From positions 70,923,072-70,987,071 of the forward strand of contig OU862907.1 of the NCBI GenBank assembly GCA_917880885.1: 64,000 bases of DNA. Direction: 5' to 3'. Numbering within the stretch: position 1 is the first letter of the stretch; every line of letters starts with the position of its first letter. A program made the translations under genes and the position numbers. Below, one piece after another: positions 43,917-53,720 of this stretch. The DNA comes from Limnephilus marmoratus. Its lineage: Eukaryota; Arthropoda; Insecta; Trichoptera; Limnephilidae. The notes under the pieces are model-generated. The model did not search any database. It was not told where the DNA came from and saw only the letters and a program-made list of their open reading frames with translations.

Positions 43917-44191
43917 TGTGATATATGCAATTATATCGCATTTGTATCTATGTAGTAATTCGGGAATGCTCGGGTCGCCGAACATTGCCGATCGGGCATA
44001 CGAGCCGGGACAGCGGTCCGGTGTACGGCCGCGGCCAGAACCATTCTAACTTCCAGTATAATCAGTCGCTACCGAGACAAATAATATTACTTATTGAATC
44101 CATTGTACTCTTACAATAAAGACGAGAACTTACGTTTAACATATTTATTATTATTGAGTGGCTAGTGTGGCCACAATAAAAGTACATTACA
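43917..44191 (+). repeat. 5' LTR of gypsy element 2
   Basis: 275 bp with AATAAAG (44116) as probable polyadenylation signal. The small open frame inside is LTR sequence and reappears in the 3' LTR. Confidence 0.95.
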
Positions 44192-44727
44192 ATTGGCGCA
44201 GCCGTATTAAAGTACAATATTGGATTACCAAATTGGATCACAAAAAAAAAATTACCAAAGCGGGGAGAGCTAAGTCACCCCGAAAAATTTTTCAAGGCTA
44301 CCTACAGCCGAGGCGGAACATTGGAGTATTTTTTGGGTTTGTCTGACCGAGTGAAAGGACCGGCAGAACAAACCGAGGATATCTCTGGCTATTCCTGGAG
44401 CCACAGTCAGAGTTCTGGAGTACCATCCAAGGGTACTCAGAAGCAAGAGGCGGTGGTCGTTTTTGGGGCTCAACAGAGCCTTTCCACGAAGGTGAAGTTC
44501 CGAGGGAGTGCCGAGGGAAGGCATTCTTACAAGGCAAACAGTGCTAGTGTCGAGGAAGGTCACTCACTCATCAAGAGGAAACAATCTGGAGACGTTGCAA
44601 CCGCAATTTCTAAGATAGGTTTTTCTTTTCTTTCTTGTGGAGGATTTGTCTGGGTTTTTTGTAATTTTTTCCGGGGTAGTATTGTTGTCGTAGCTTCGCG
44701 TGATTATTTTTTTTTCCTTTTGTGAAG

Positions 44728-47700
44728 ATGGAATCGGCGAGAATTCCACCGTTCTCTCACATAAACGGAGATTGGGATGTGTTTCAACTCAGATTAGAGC
44801 AGTTTCTCGTGTTACATGATGACATTACCGAGATTAAGAAAAAGGCTTATCTGATAAACTCGCTTGAAACGGAGACCTTGACTCTTCTGTCCAACCTATG
44901 TTTCCCGATTAAAATCACAGATGTTACGTTTGAGAAATTAATTGAGTTGCTAAAAAAACATTGTGGTAAATGTAGATCTCTTTTTCAAGAGCGGGAATCA
45001 TTTTTCCAAGCTAAACAGAATCATAACGAATCGATAAGGGATTTCGCCGCAAGAATTCGAGGGCTCAGCTCATTCTGTCAGTTCGGAAACAGGCTGGAGG
45101 ATAATCTTGTAGACGTGTTTGCAATCGGTCTACTTCCGGGCCCTGTACGGGTAAAATTGTTTGTTGAAGGGCCTAAACAAAACTTTAATCAACTAGTTGA
45201 ACTTGCAGTGACCGCGAAAGGTCCTGAGGTCGATTCAATCAAGATGAAGTTGGAAGTAAATTCGGTAAAGGAATTTGGAAGATCGGCTTCTCCGGCGCGA
45301 GAAATAAATTCGGTAAAGAGATTTGGAAAATCGGCTTCTCCGGCGCGAAAACTTTATTATCGGTCGAATAGTTCCGATTCATGTAGGTCGGATAAACAAG
45401 TTAAAACCGGTTCATCACTAAAAAAGTGTAAGATCTGTGGGAAATCAAATCATGACACTCATAACTGTAAGTTTAAGCAAGCTAAATGTTATTCTTGCGG
45501 TAAATTGGGTCATTTACAGAGATTTTGTAAAAACGGGTCAGTAAAATCAGTTATGAATTGTAATAATGAAAATATTGAAAATGTAGCTTTTGTTAAGGCA
45601 ATCAAGGCACAATTGAAATTAAATGGGAAATCCTTCGGAGCGATGATTGATTCAGGATCATCAGTTTGTGTCATTCCGGAGACATTGTTTTGTAAACATT
45701 TCAGTAATATAGAGTTGTCACCCGAAACGCGGAAAATTTCAGGTTACGACGGGAATATGTTGACTGTTGTGGGTAATGCAAATTTCAAGGTCGAATACAA
45801 TAATCTAGTTAGGTTAATAACCTTTGTCGTTGTAACAAGCGGTTCGGAAATGATTGTGGGAAGAGATTTCATGGAAATCTTTAACCTCAACATTGTTTCA
45901 AAACAAAATTCTATCAATTCAGTTTCATCGGAAAAAGAGAAAATTGATAAAATTAAAAATAAATTTCCAGAAGTTTTCGACAAGAAACTAGGTCGATTTA
46001 ATAAATTCAAAGTGAATTTTAAAGTAAAGAAAGATGCGGATCCTTTTTTCTGTAATGCTAGACCGGTACCGTTCGCTATTAGAGATAAGATCGAATGTGA
46101 ACTTAAATCAATGGTGAGGGATGGTATTATTTCGCCAGTGAAAAGCAGTGAGTATGCATCTCCCATCGTTCCGGTAGTAAAGAAAAACGGCGAGATTCGT
46201 ATTTGTGTAGATTATAAACGAAGTTTAAATCTTATTACAGAGTTAGAGAAATACCCGCTACCTAGGATCGAAGAGGTTATCCACAAGGTTAGTTCGGGGA
46301 AAATTTTTGCAAAACTGGATTTAAAACAAGCTTATTCACAGTTAGAACTGCAGGATAGCTGTAAGAAATTTACAACGATTAATACACATTTAGGATTGTT
46401 TGTTTACAATAGACTTGTGTTTGGATTTAAATCTGCTCCGGCAATTTTTGCTAGAACAATTGCAAGTTGTTTGCAAGGGTTAAAAGGCGTGGCATTTTAC
46501 TTAGATGACATTATTATCTCAGGGATCAACGAAAAGGATCTAATGGATAATATCATGGCAGTCTGTAAACGACTACAAGATTGCGGTTTATGTGTAAATA
46601 CGGAAAAATGTCAATTTTTTGTAAAAGAGTTAGAATTTTTGGGGTACATCATTTCCGAAAAGGGAATCCAACCTCAAACGGATAAATTAGAAGCCATTAA
46701 GAATGCACCTTATCCGACGGACGTTCATCAACTTAAAAGTTTACTAGGATTTTTCAGTTTTTACCGGAATTTTATACCTAACATGTCATCAATTCTAGAA
46801 CCACTTCACAATCTTTTAAAGAAAGATGTCAAATGGGTTTTTTCTAGAGAATGCGCTAACGCAGTAGATACAATAAAGAATTTGATGAGTAAAAATACGA
46901 TTTTGACAAATTACATTCCGCACCTTCCGGTTAAACTTTTTACGGACGCGAGTACATCCGGTCTGGGGGCGTGTCTATGTCACTCATTCGCAAACGGTAC
47001 GTTGCGACCTATAGCGTTTGCATCTAGAAGTTTAAATAGCGCGGAAAAGAAATATAGCATCTTAGATTTAGAGGCTTTAGCTATAGTGTTCGGTTTGAAT
47101 AAATTTTTTCAATACTTATATGGCAGAGAATTCACGTTGTGTGTTGATAATCTGCCTCTGATGAGAATTCTCGGTGAGCACAAGAATATTCCTGTTCTAG
47201 CCGCAAACAGATTGCAAAGGTATGGAATTATTTTAGCAGGGTTTTCTTATAAAACGGAATTCGTAAGATCGTGCAAAAATCAAGCGGATTTCCTATCTCG
47301 ACTACCTTTAGAATCGTCAGTTGAGGAATTCAAAGAAGACTACGGGTCTGAGTTCGTAAGTTTTGTTAGCAATTGTGAACATCTTGACGTTAATTCGATT
47401 AGGGAAGCCACTAAAGTAGATACGGTCATTCAAGGCGTAATGACGTGTTTAAGGCAAGGGTGGCCCAAACGTGTTAAACGCGAGGAGGAATTATGGAAAT
47501 TCTGGATAAAAAGGAACGAACTTTCGATTGTTAAGGATTGTTTATTTTGGCAACATAGAATTATTGTTCCAAGTTCGTTGCATAAAAAAGTGTTAGAGCT
47601 CGTGCATCGTTCACACTTAGGTATTGTTAAGATGAAAGGGTTAGCAAAGGGTTATTTCTGGTGGTCATCGCTGAGCAAAGATTTAGAGAAAATTGTTCAG

Positions 47701-48765
47701 GAATGTCCAGAATGCGCGTCGACGAAACAATCTCCGCCAAAGAGTCAATTATCGGTATGGCCTAATTCTGGGAAGGTCTGGAGTAGGTTACACCTGGATT
47801 ATAGTGGACCGCTGGCAGGGAAAATGTTTCTGGTCATCTGCGACTCATTCACTAAATGGGTTGACTGTATTGAAGTTCAAAGGGCAGATTCAGCTAATAC
47901 TATATTTGAATTGAGGAAATTATTTTCAAATTTTGGCTACCCTGAACTCATAGTGTCAGATAACGGAACTTGTTTTACGAGTGAAATTTTCCAACAGTTT
48001 CTTCGGGAAAACAATATTAAATTCATGTCATCTCCAGTTATGCACCCAAAAAGTAATGGGATCGCTGAAAATTCAGTGAAAACTACTAAGAGTTTTCTTA
48101 AAAAACTTATGGTAGGAAATAAATTTCAGGTTGATTACAAGGATAAATTGTTACATTTTTTGTCCGATTATAGAAATACTCCACATTGTACGACGGGAGT
48201 CGAGCCAGCAGTTTTATTGTTTGGTAGGAAACTTAGATCTACTTTTGACAGTCTCATTCCGAAAGAGAAGGAACGGGTTGTGTCAAAACAACATGATTTG
48301 GCGAATAAGAATATTGAGGCAAATCAACGTAAACAATCTAAGTATTATGGTGGTGTAAAAACAAGAAATTTTATTGTGGGACAAAAATGTTTAGTTAAAG
48401 ATTTCAGGAAGAATAATAAATTTACATGGGTAAAGGGAATTGTTACAGATAAAATTGGAAAAAAATTATATTTGGTAAAAACTTGTGATTCTCAATTAAT
48501 TTGGAAACGTCATGTGGATCAGATGAGGAACTTATCAGTGTCTTGGAGTGATGTTGAGTCAGATTTGCCAGATTCCGCGTCTGATGACACGAGGACTGAG
48601 CACTCTGAGAAAGAGTTATCCAATCTGTGGAGTGAGTTAACGGTGTTTTCTCCTGATTTCAGATTTGCGGAGGGAGGAGAGAGGTCACCGGAGGTCACAG
48701 ACACGGCAATCGCTGGTCCAAGTCAAAGTTCAAATCCCTGGTTGGGGAGACTCCGCCCAAGATAG
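44728..48765 (+). CDS. gag-pol polyprotein, gypsy element 2
   Basis: 1345 residues from ATG 44728 (MESARIPPFSHINGDW). Order: gag; two CCHC knuckles from about residue 234 (CKICGKSNHDTHNC, CYSCGKLGHLQRFC); protease near 308 (IDSGSSVCVIP); RT with FYLDDIIIS near 593; RNase H with LFTDASTSGLG; integrase with HRSHLGIVK and CPECAS finger, RLHLDYSGPL, IVSDNGTCFTSE and GIAENSVKT (D, D, E). A short tail after the integrase. Two near-repeated serine-rich units (ASPAREINSVK, ASPARKLYY) lie before the knuckles. All catalytic residues are present. Clearly related to, but distinct from, gypsy element 1. Confidence 0.93.
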   Translation: MESARIPPFSHINGDWDVFQLRLEQFLVLHDDITEIKKKAYLINSLETETLTLLSNLCFPIKITDVTFEKLIELLKKHCGKCRSLFQERESFFQAKQNHNESIRDFAARIRGLSSFCQFGNRLEDNLVDVFAIGLLPGPVRVKLFVEGPKQNFNQLVELAVTAKGPEVDSIKMKLEVNSVKEFGRSASPAREINSVKRFGKSASPARKLYYRSNSSDSCRSDKQVKTGSSLKKCKICGKSNHDTHNCKFKQAKCYSCGKLGHLQRFCKNGSVKSVMNCNNENIENVAFVKAIKAQLKLNGKSFGAMIDSGSSVCVIPETLFCKHFSNIELSPETRKISGYDGNMLTVVGNANFKVEYNNLVRLITFVVVTSGSEMIVGRDFMEIFNLNIVSKQNSINSVSSEKEKIDKIKNKFPEVFDKKLGRFNKFKVNFKVKKDADPFFCNARPVPFAIRDKIECELKSMVRDGIISPVKSSEYASPIVPVVKKNGEIRICVDYKRSLNLITELEKYPLPRIEEVIHKVSSGKIFAKLDLKQAYSQLELQDSCKKFTTINTHLGLFVYNRLVFGFKSAPAIFARTIASCLQGLKGVAFYLDDIIISGINEKDLMDNIMAVCKRLQDCGLCVNTEKCQFFVKELEFLGYIISEKGIQPQTDKLEAIKNAPYPTDVHQLKSLLGFFSFYRNFIPNMSSILEPLHNLLKKDVKWVFSRECANAVDTIKNLMSKNTILTNYIPHLPVKLFTDASTSGLGACLCHSFANGTLRPIAFASRSLNSAEKKYSILDLEALAIVFGLNKFFQYLYGREFTLCVDNLPLMRILGEHKNIPVLAANRLQRYGIILAGFSYKTEFVRSCKNQADFLSRLPLESSVEEFKEDYGSEFVSFVSNCEHLDVNSIREATKVDTVIQGVMTCLRQGWPKRVKREEELWKFWIKRNELSIVKDCLFWQHRIIVPSSLHKKVLELVHRSHLGIVKMKGLAKGYFWWSSLSKDLEKIVQECPECASTKQSPPKSQLSVWPNSGKVWSRLHLDYSGPLAGKMFLVICDSFTKWVDCIEVQRADSANTIFELRKLFSNFGYPELIVSDNGTCFTSEIFQQFLRENNIKFMSSPVMHPKSNGIAENSVKTTKSFLKKLMVGNKFQVDYKDKLLHFLSDYRNTPHCTTGVEPAVLLFGRKLRSTFDSLIPKEKERVVSKQHDLANKNIEANQRKQSKYYGGVKTRNFIVGQKCLVKDFRKNNKFTWVKGIVTDKIGKKLYLVKTCDSQLIWKRHVDQMRNLSVSWSDVESDLPDSASDDTRTEHSEKELSNLWSELTVFSPDFRFAEGGERSPEVTDTAIAGPSQSSNPWLGRLRPR

Positions 48766-48959
48766 TCCACAAGGAAGGAACGGAAAGCCTTCTAACTTAA
48801 TATAATTTTGTGTGAAATATTAATAATGATGTGTTTATGAAAAAACATTATAAGAACTTGAGTGAAATATCAGTATAATATTTACAGTGTTGAATTATAT
48901 AGAATCATGAAATACTTGAAATACTTAAATATGTAGTGACTGATTTACAGGGGGAAGGG

Positions 48960-49234
48960 TGTGATATATGCAATTATATCGCATTTGTATCTATGTAGTA
49001 ATTCGGGAATGCTCGGGTCGCCGAACATTGCCGATCGGGCATACGAGCCGGGACAGCGGTCCGGTGTACGGCCGCGGCCAGAACCATTCTAACTTCCAGT
49101 ATAATCAGTCGCTACCGAGACAAATAATATTACTTATTGAATCCATTGTACTCTTACAATAAAGACGAGAACTTACGTTTAACATATTTATTATTATTGA
49201 GTGGCTAGTGTGGCCACAATAAAAGTACATTACA
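48960..49234 (+). repeat. 3' LTR of gypsy element 2
   Basis: Identical to 43917-44191; followed by CTCGT. Confidence 0.95.
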
Positions 49235-49491
49235 CTCGTGATTGGTTTATTTATGTTTCCAACATGGCTTCCGATAAACAGCTGATTTAGACTTTCAAAC
49301 ATCTGAAGAATTAGTTACCGCAGGCGTCGTTATTCTTGTTACTGGCGCTAGCAGCGACCTCAGTTTCCAACGCTTCTTAGCGAGTGGACAGTTTTGAGTG
49401 TCATCATGACAATCTCACTCGCCGATTTACCCGCTTTTAAACTTAGTAGATAGTAGCTTGTAAAGTCGCCCTGTGTCATCGACGCTTTACT

Positions 49492-49895
49492 GTTTATAAG
49501 CTACTATCTGGGAAATTCACTTTCTGTCAGTAAACTCGCTCAGTGTAATCGTATTACTTGCTAACTAGCAGATTGTTGACTATCTACGGAAAAAAGTTGA
49601 AAGGTCGTCACTTTACTTGCTACTCGCTTACTCGTGATTGATTTATTTATGTTTTCAATATGGCGGCCAATAAACAGCTGATTTCGACTGTCAAACATCT
49701 GACAGAATTAGTTCACGCAGGCGTCGCGACGCGTCGTTAGGTCGCTACTGAGCGAGTGGACCATAAATAAACTAATACCTCTAAATGAACAATATATAAT
49801 GGAGTGGACAGTTTTGTGTGTCATCGCCGATTCACCCGCTTTTAAACTTAGTAGATAGTAGCTTGTAAACTCGCTCAATGTAATTGAGGCTTTAT
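49492..49895. mobile_element. MITE copy 2 (uninterrupted)
   Basis: Directly adjacent to copy 1; starts TTTATAAGCTACTATCTGGG and ends TAGTAGCTTGTAAACTCGC...TTGAGGCTTTA. Interior AATATGGCGGCCAATAAACA matches copy 1 after the gypsy element. No coding capacity. Confidence 0.7.
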
Positions 49896-50599
49896 TAACA
49901 TCGAAAAGCGAGAATCGATTGTTCAAGAATCAATTTATCCTTGACAATGTATCGAAATACATCGATGGTAAAGAAGATCCACGCAAGATCGATGTCGACG
50001 CCACCTAGTGGGAGATTTTAGCACTTACAATGCCTTGTCATATAAAAATAAAGTCGGTTGTTTGCAGGTGGAAAAATGTAATAAGCAATAATTGTTGAAT
50101 GAAACACTAGTATACTCGTATATTGAATTATTTGGCGGGCAGAAGATGGGCCGCCGTAGCTCAGAAGGACGCGGGTTCGAGTCCCGTCGCCGTCGGCGGC
50201 TTGTATCTTTTCTCGGGAGATTTTTCAATATAGATAAGTGTTTCAGGCTAATAATTATTAGGTACTTATAATAACTGTTATCCTTTGAGCTATGCATACA
50301 AATCTTGTCTTAAACATTACTTTATCAATTAAAAAATAATAATATAAATATATGTTTTTTACATCTGCTCCACACAGGACGCCCTGAGAAAAACATTGTC
50401 ATTTTTGGGGATGCTGTTAGGAGTACATACCCATGAACCCGGGTATACCTGTTAAACCATAAAACGTAGTGAACCACTTGGTGGGGGTGTTTGTAATCCA
50501 ATAATTGGTTCCCGGGTTGACATGACGGTACGGTACCTGCACCCAAATTGAGATATAAAAGATTATTACTGATTATAATGAATTAGTATAAGGCAAAAG
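49896..50599. other. intergenic with tRNA-like fragment
   Basis: At 50148-50195 TAGCTCAGAAGGACGCGGGTTCGAGTCCCG (read in two parts) has a B box and a compressed A-box region; the anticodon arm is missing, so it is a truncated tRNA-derived sequence. A LINE-tail piece CTCCACACAGGACGCCCTGA is at 50370-50390. Confidence 0.4.
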
Positions 50600-51850
50600 T
50601 GTCGTGACCAAAGAAAGGAAGTCTTTGCCTGTTTTATTGACTACGAAAAGGCATTTGACAGGGTAAAACATGCTGACTTAATGAAAATGCTTGCCGATTG
50701 TAACGTTGATACCAAAGACCAGAATTTCATTAAAAACCTGTATTGGTTCCAAACAGCAGTATTCTCCGTCCACCTTTAGATCAACTTGGGAGAGTACGAA
50801 ATTTGGTTCGTATTGCGCATACCCCGCCCTCTTCTTCGGTCCCTTCACCACCGCTGTGTTACTCCGTCCATAGATCAGTCGTTCGTCGGCTGTCGCGCTG
50901 TATGCACGTAACTTGAAATTTTAACCCTTTCAGACCCTGTGATAAAATGGATATTTATTATTACTAATTTTTCTTTATTCATTGCTTTTTATGGTAACAC
51001 ACTTTGCGGATTTTACGACAATGCTTACATTTTACGGCACATGCCCGTGTTATGGTGGTCGATTATTCAAACATCAATGTTTCAGCCAAGTCCTAATTCA
51101 TTAGATATCACTGTCACTAATTGCAAATAACAAAATAGGAAAGTATGACATTAATAATTATGTCCTTATTCCTTATATTCGAATTGCAACAATATGAACA
51201 ATGCATATTTATAAAACAATGGTGTTACGTACTGTACTATAAAATTACTGAATGTTGGTGTTAATCAGTTTTATTTTTTTATAGGCCGTACACAAACCTC
51301 AACTCACAATTATTATTATTGATTAATTATTATTTGTAAAAAAAATATCTGGAGAACATGATATTTCGCAAACATTATACAAAAATCGGTGATTTCATTG
51401 AGCATATTTTCAAAAATTGATAAAATGCAGTGCGTTTATTGGAGAACCATTACAATAACTATTTAAATGAATAAATTGTTAAAACTTTTGATTGCAGGTG
51501 GGTGGAAAATAATAATTAAATAATTTAGTTAATTTATTTAAACACGGGAATCTAATGGGTTAACGCGCATTCAAGCAGCAGACGGGGGGAGGGGTGGAGA
51601 CATGCGCGGTCACAGGTTGTTCTTATTTTGGACGGAGAATATCTGTACATACAGGCTGTATCCTGTCGCCACTATTGTTTAATCTCCTTTCCAACTATGT
51701 CTTTAAAAGTGCCCTAAGTAATACTGAGAAGGGTCTGAAGATCAACGGAGTTGTCATTAATAACATAAGATACGCAGATGATACTGTATTACTAGCTGAC
51801 AGTATCGATGACCTCCAAGCAGAGGCGGATTACATGTGGAGATCGCCCTA
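50600..51850 (+). pseudogene. LINE reverse transcriptase split by insertions
   Basis: 50605-50760 reads EVFACFIDYEKAFDRVKHAD and DTKDQNFIKNLYW (RT motif A). 51620-51850 continues with LDGEY, then TGCILSPLLFNLLSNYVF and NNIRYADDTVLLADSIDDL (catalytic ADD). The DNA between does not belong to the RT and contains the piggyBac-like MITE. It is the same LINE type as the fragment at 1361-1759. Confidence 0.75.
50925..51559. mobile_element. piggyBac-like MITE
   Basis: TTAA (50921-50924 and 51560-51563) flanks an element starting CCCTTTCAGACCCTGTG and ending CACGGGAATCTAATGGG, inverted ends with CCC/GGG termini: the piggyBac signature. 635 bp, no transposase. Confidence 0.65.
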
Positions 51851-52009
51851 GGCAAGGACCACTTCATCGGCGCCCCTCTAGCGGCCATATATTATAAATT
51901 TTAACTTTTACTTTTATTTATATATAATAACTAATGCTTTATATATAATAAATATAATAACTAATATGTATATATGCATATATGCTTACATACATAATAA
52001 ATAAGTGTA
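51851..52009. other. no feature recognised
   Basis: AT-rich; imperfect repeats of ATATATAATAACTAATA near 51920-51970. Confidence 0.4.
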
Positions 52010-52194
52010 ACCCGGCGGCGCACCGTGGGAATCTTGGTCTAAAATGTGTAAACTGGGTCTCCAGTATTTTTTTTTACATAAGTACCAAGTTTCTTCACAA
52101 TCGGTTCAGTAGTTTTTGCATGAAGAAATAACATATACCTATACACACACACTCACACACGTGCTCACTTCCTCAGTTATAATATTGGCAGGGA
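52010..52194 (-). mobile_element. Helitron fragment
   Basis: Minus-strand 5' end A|TCCCTGCCAATATTATAAC at 52194; internal CGGTTCAGTAGTTTTTGCAT (plus strand) as in other copies; 3' end degraded near GTAACCCGGCGGCGC. Confidence 0.45.
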
Positions 52195-53720
52195 TAATTA
52201 ATAAAACAATTTATTACCTACCTAATATTTGATTAATAAAAAATTAAAGTTATCAATTATTTATTTAAAAATTGGTATCTACTAATCACATTCAATGACG
52301 ATTGTATAAAAAAAAATTAAAAATTTCTGCATCTACATTTTTTTTCTTGCAAAGTTGTTATCAAGATAGCAATACTTAATTTAATTCATACTTAATGAAA
52401 TTCATTGAGTATTGCTATCGAATTTAATCTTATCTATCGAGCGAAGATAATTTTTCGCTCTCTTTAGACAGGAAGAACTCCGCTAGCCACTGCAATTGCT
52501 AACTGCCGTCTACACGCACATTCTTAAGGCGATCCACTAGTTCACTACTGTGCCGTGGACAGTAGTTCTTCGGTGGACGCCATAGGGTTCACTTTGAAAA
52601 ACCGAATTCGTCGACTAGCGGCCATATTGTAAAATACCAACGCGAAAATGCATATTTTATTTTATTTTGGGAAGATTGGGTGTAAATATCAACTTTTTTT
52701 GGGATTATTATAAAATAAACTGAATTTGCCACATTACACAATAAAACTATATCCCAAAAGGGGTTTATAAATAGGAGAGTTTGGACTTGAAAGTGTGTTT
52801 TTTAGACCTTATACTTTATTTTTTTTATAGGCTTATTAAAAGATTATAAAAAAAATGACCGATATTTTTAAGGGTCAAGATATGTACTACACGTAGTATT
52901 TAATTGAAGCATCTATAATACTTCTAAGCGATCAAATTTTCAAAACAAAAACATATGATTTTGTATTATTTACTATGGCTTCATCTTTTGGGTAAATTGT
53001 TTCGAGTTCTTTATTTCTTAGAACCTGTAAAATAGCTTTGGTTGTTCAGGGCAGTTCTACATCTCGAGCTATTGTGTTGAATTAGAACGTGGATGGATAC
53101 ATCATCAACAAAGCACTTTTCAATCACCAGAATATATCGTTACTAACATACTAGCACTATTTTGAACTTCTTTCCAATTGACCAAATTGTTTAAAAACGA
53201 AAATTTACTACAAAAATTTACTGATTAAGGTTTTTCTCCTCTATTGGTAAATATGAGACTTTAGATTTTATTATTATTTTTTTTTTAATAAATACATATA
53301 CAGATTTAGAATAAAACATATGATTTTTAAAACTAATTACAATATACAAATTTCTTTTTAACGAAACTACCCAATTCAAAAGAGAAAAACATTTCTCGTG
53401 CTTGAATTTTGGAGAGTGCCATTGTAAAATGCGAGTAGGTACAGTACAGAGAGTATGTTATTACAAGAAAGTACTTATATTTAAAAAATATATATATACG
53501 TGAAGACAAGTCGATATAATGAACTTGAAGTAAATAGGAGTTAAATTGGAATGGGATACAATATAAGATAATACAGGCATAGATATTATATCAGAAATAA
53601 AAATAATATCATTGTATTTACTCAATAGGTAGATTGTTAGTAGGTAGTAGGTACATAGCGTTGGTTTAGAAACATTGATATTTGAAATGGATGGGCTGAC
53701 GGTATTGTAAAAGTAGGTAT
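52195..53720. other. intergenic, nothing recognised
   Basis: AT-rich. A small hairpin near 52367-52417 (ATAGCAATACTTAA ... TTGAGTATTGCTAT). No gene supported on either strand. Confidence 0.4.

Larger units (their letters stand above)
43917..49234 (+). mobile_element. intact Ty3/gypsy LTR retrotransposon 2
   Basis: 275-bp LTRs at 43917-44191 and 48960-49234, identical by direct reading, beginning TGTGATATATG and ending CATTACA. The 5-bp target duplication CTCGT is at 43912-43916 and 49235-49239. A primer site TGGCGCAGCCG starts two bases after the 5' LTR; a purine tract GGGGAAGGG precedes the 3' LTR. A single gag-pol frame; no envelope gene. Very recent insertion. Confidence 0.95.
43723..49491. 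mobile_element. MITE copy 1, split by gypsy element 2
   Basis: The left end is AGCCTCAATTACATT...GAGTTTACAAGCTACTA and the right end TAGTAGCTTGTAAAGTCG...CGACGCTTTA, inverted. The same sequence, uninterrupted, follows as copy 2. Without the gypsy element it would be about 450 bp. Confidence 0.7.

Noticed and set aside
43925..44119. 64-codon frame found identically at 48968-49162
   Set aside because: It is LTR sequence of gypsy element 2, duplicated because the LTRs are identical.
50148..50200. tRNA gene with B box GGGTTCGAGTCCC
   Set aside because: The distance between A- and B-like boxes is too short; no anticodon arm.
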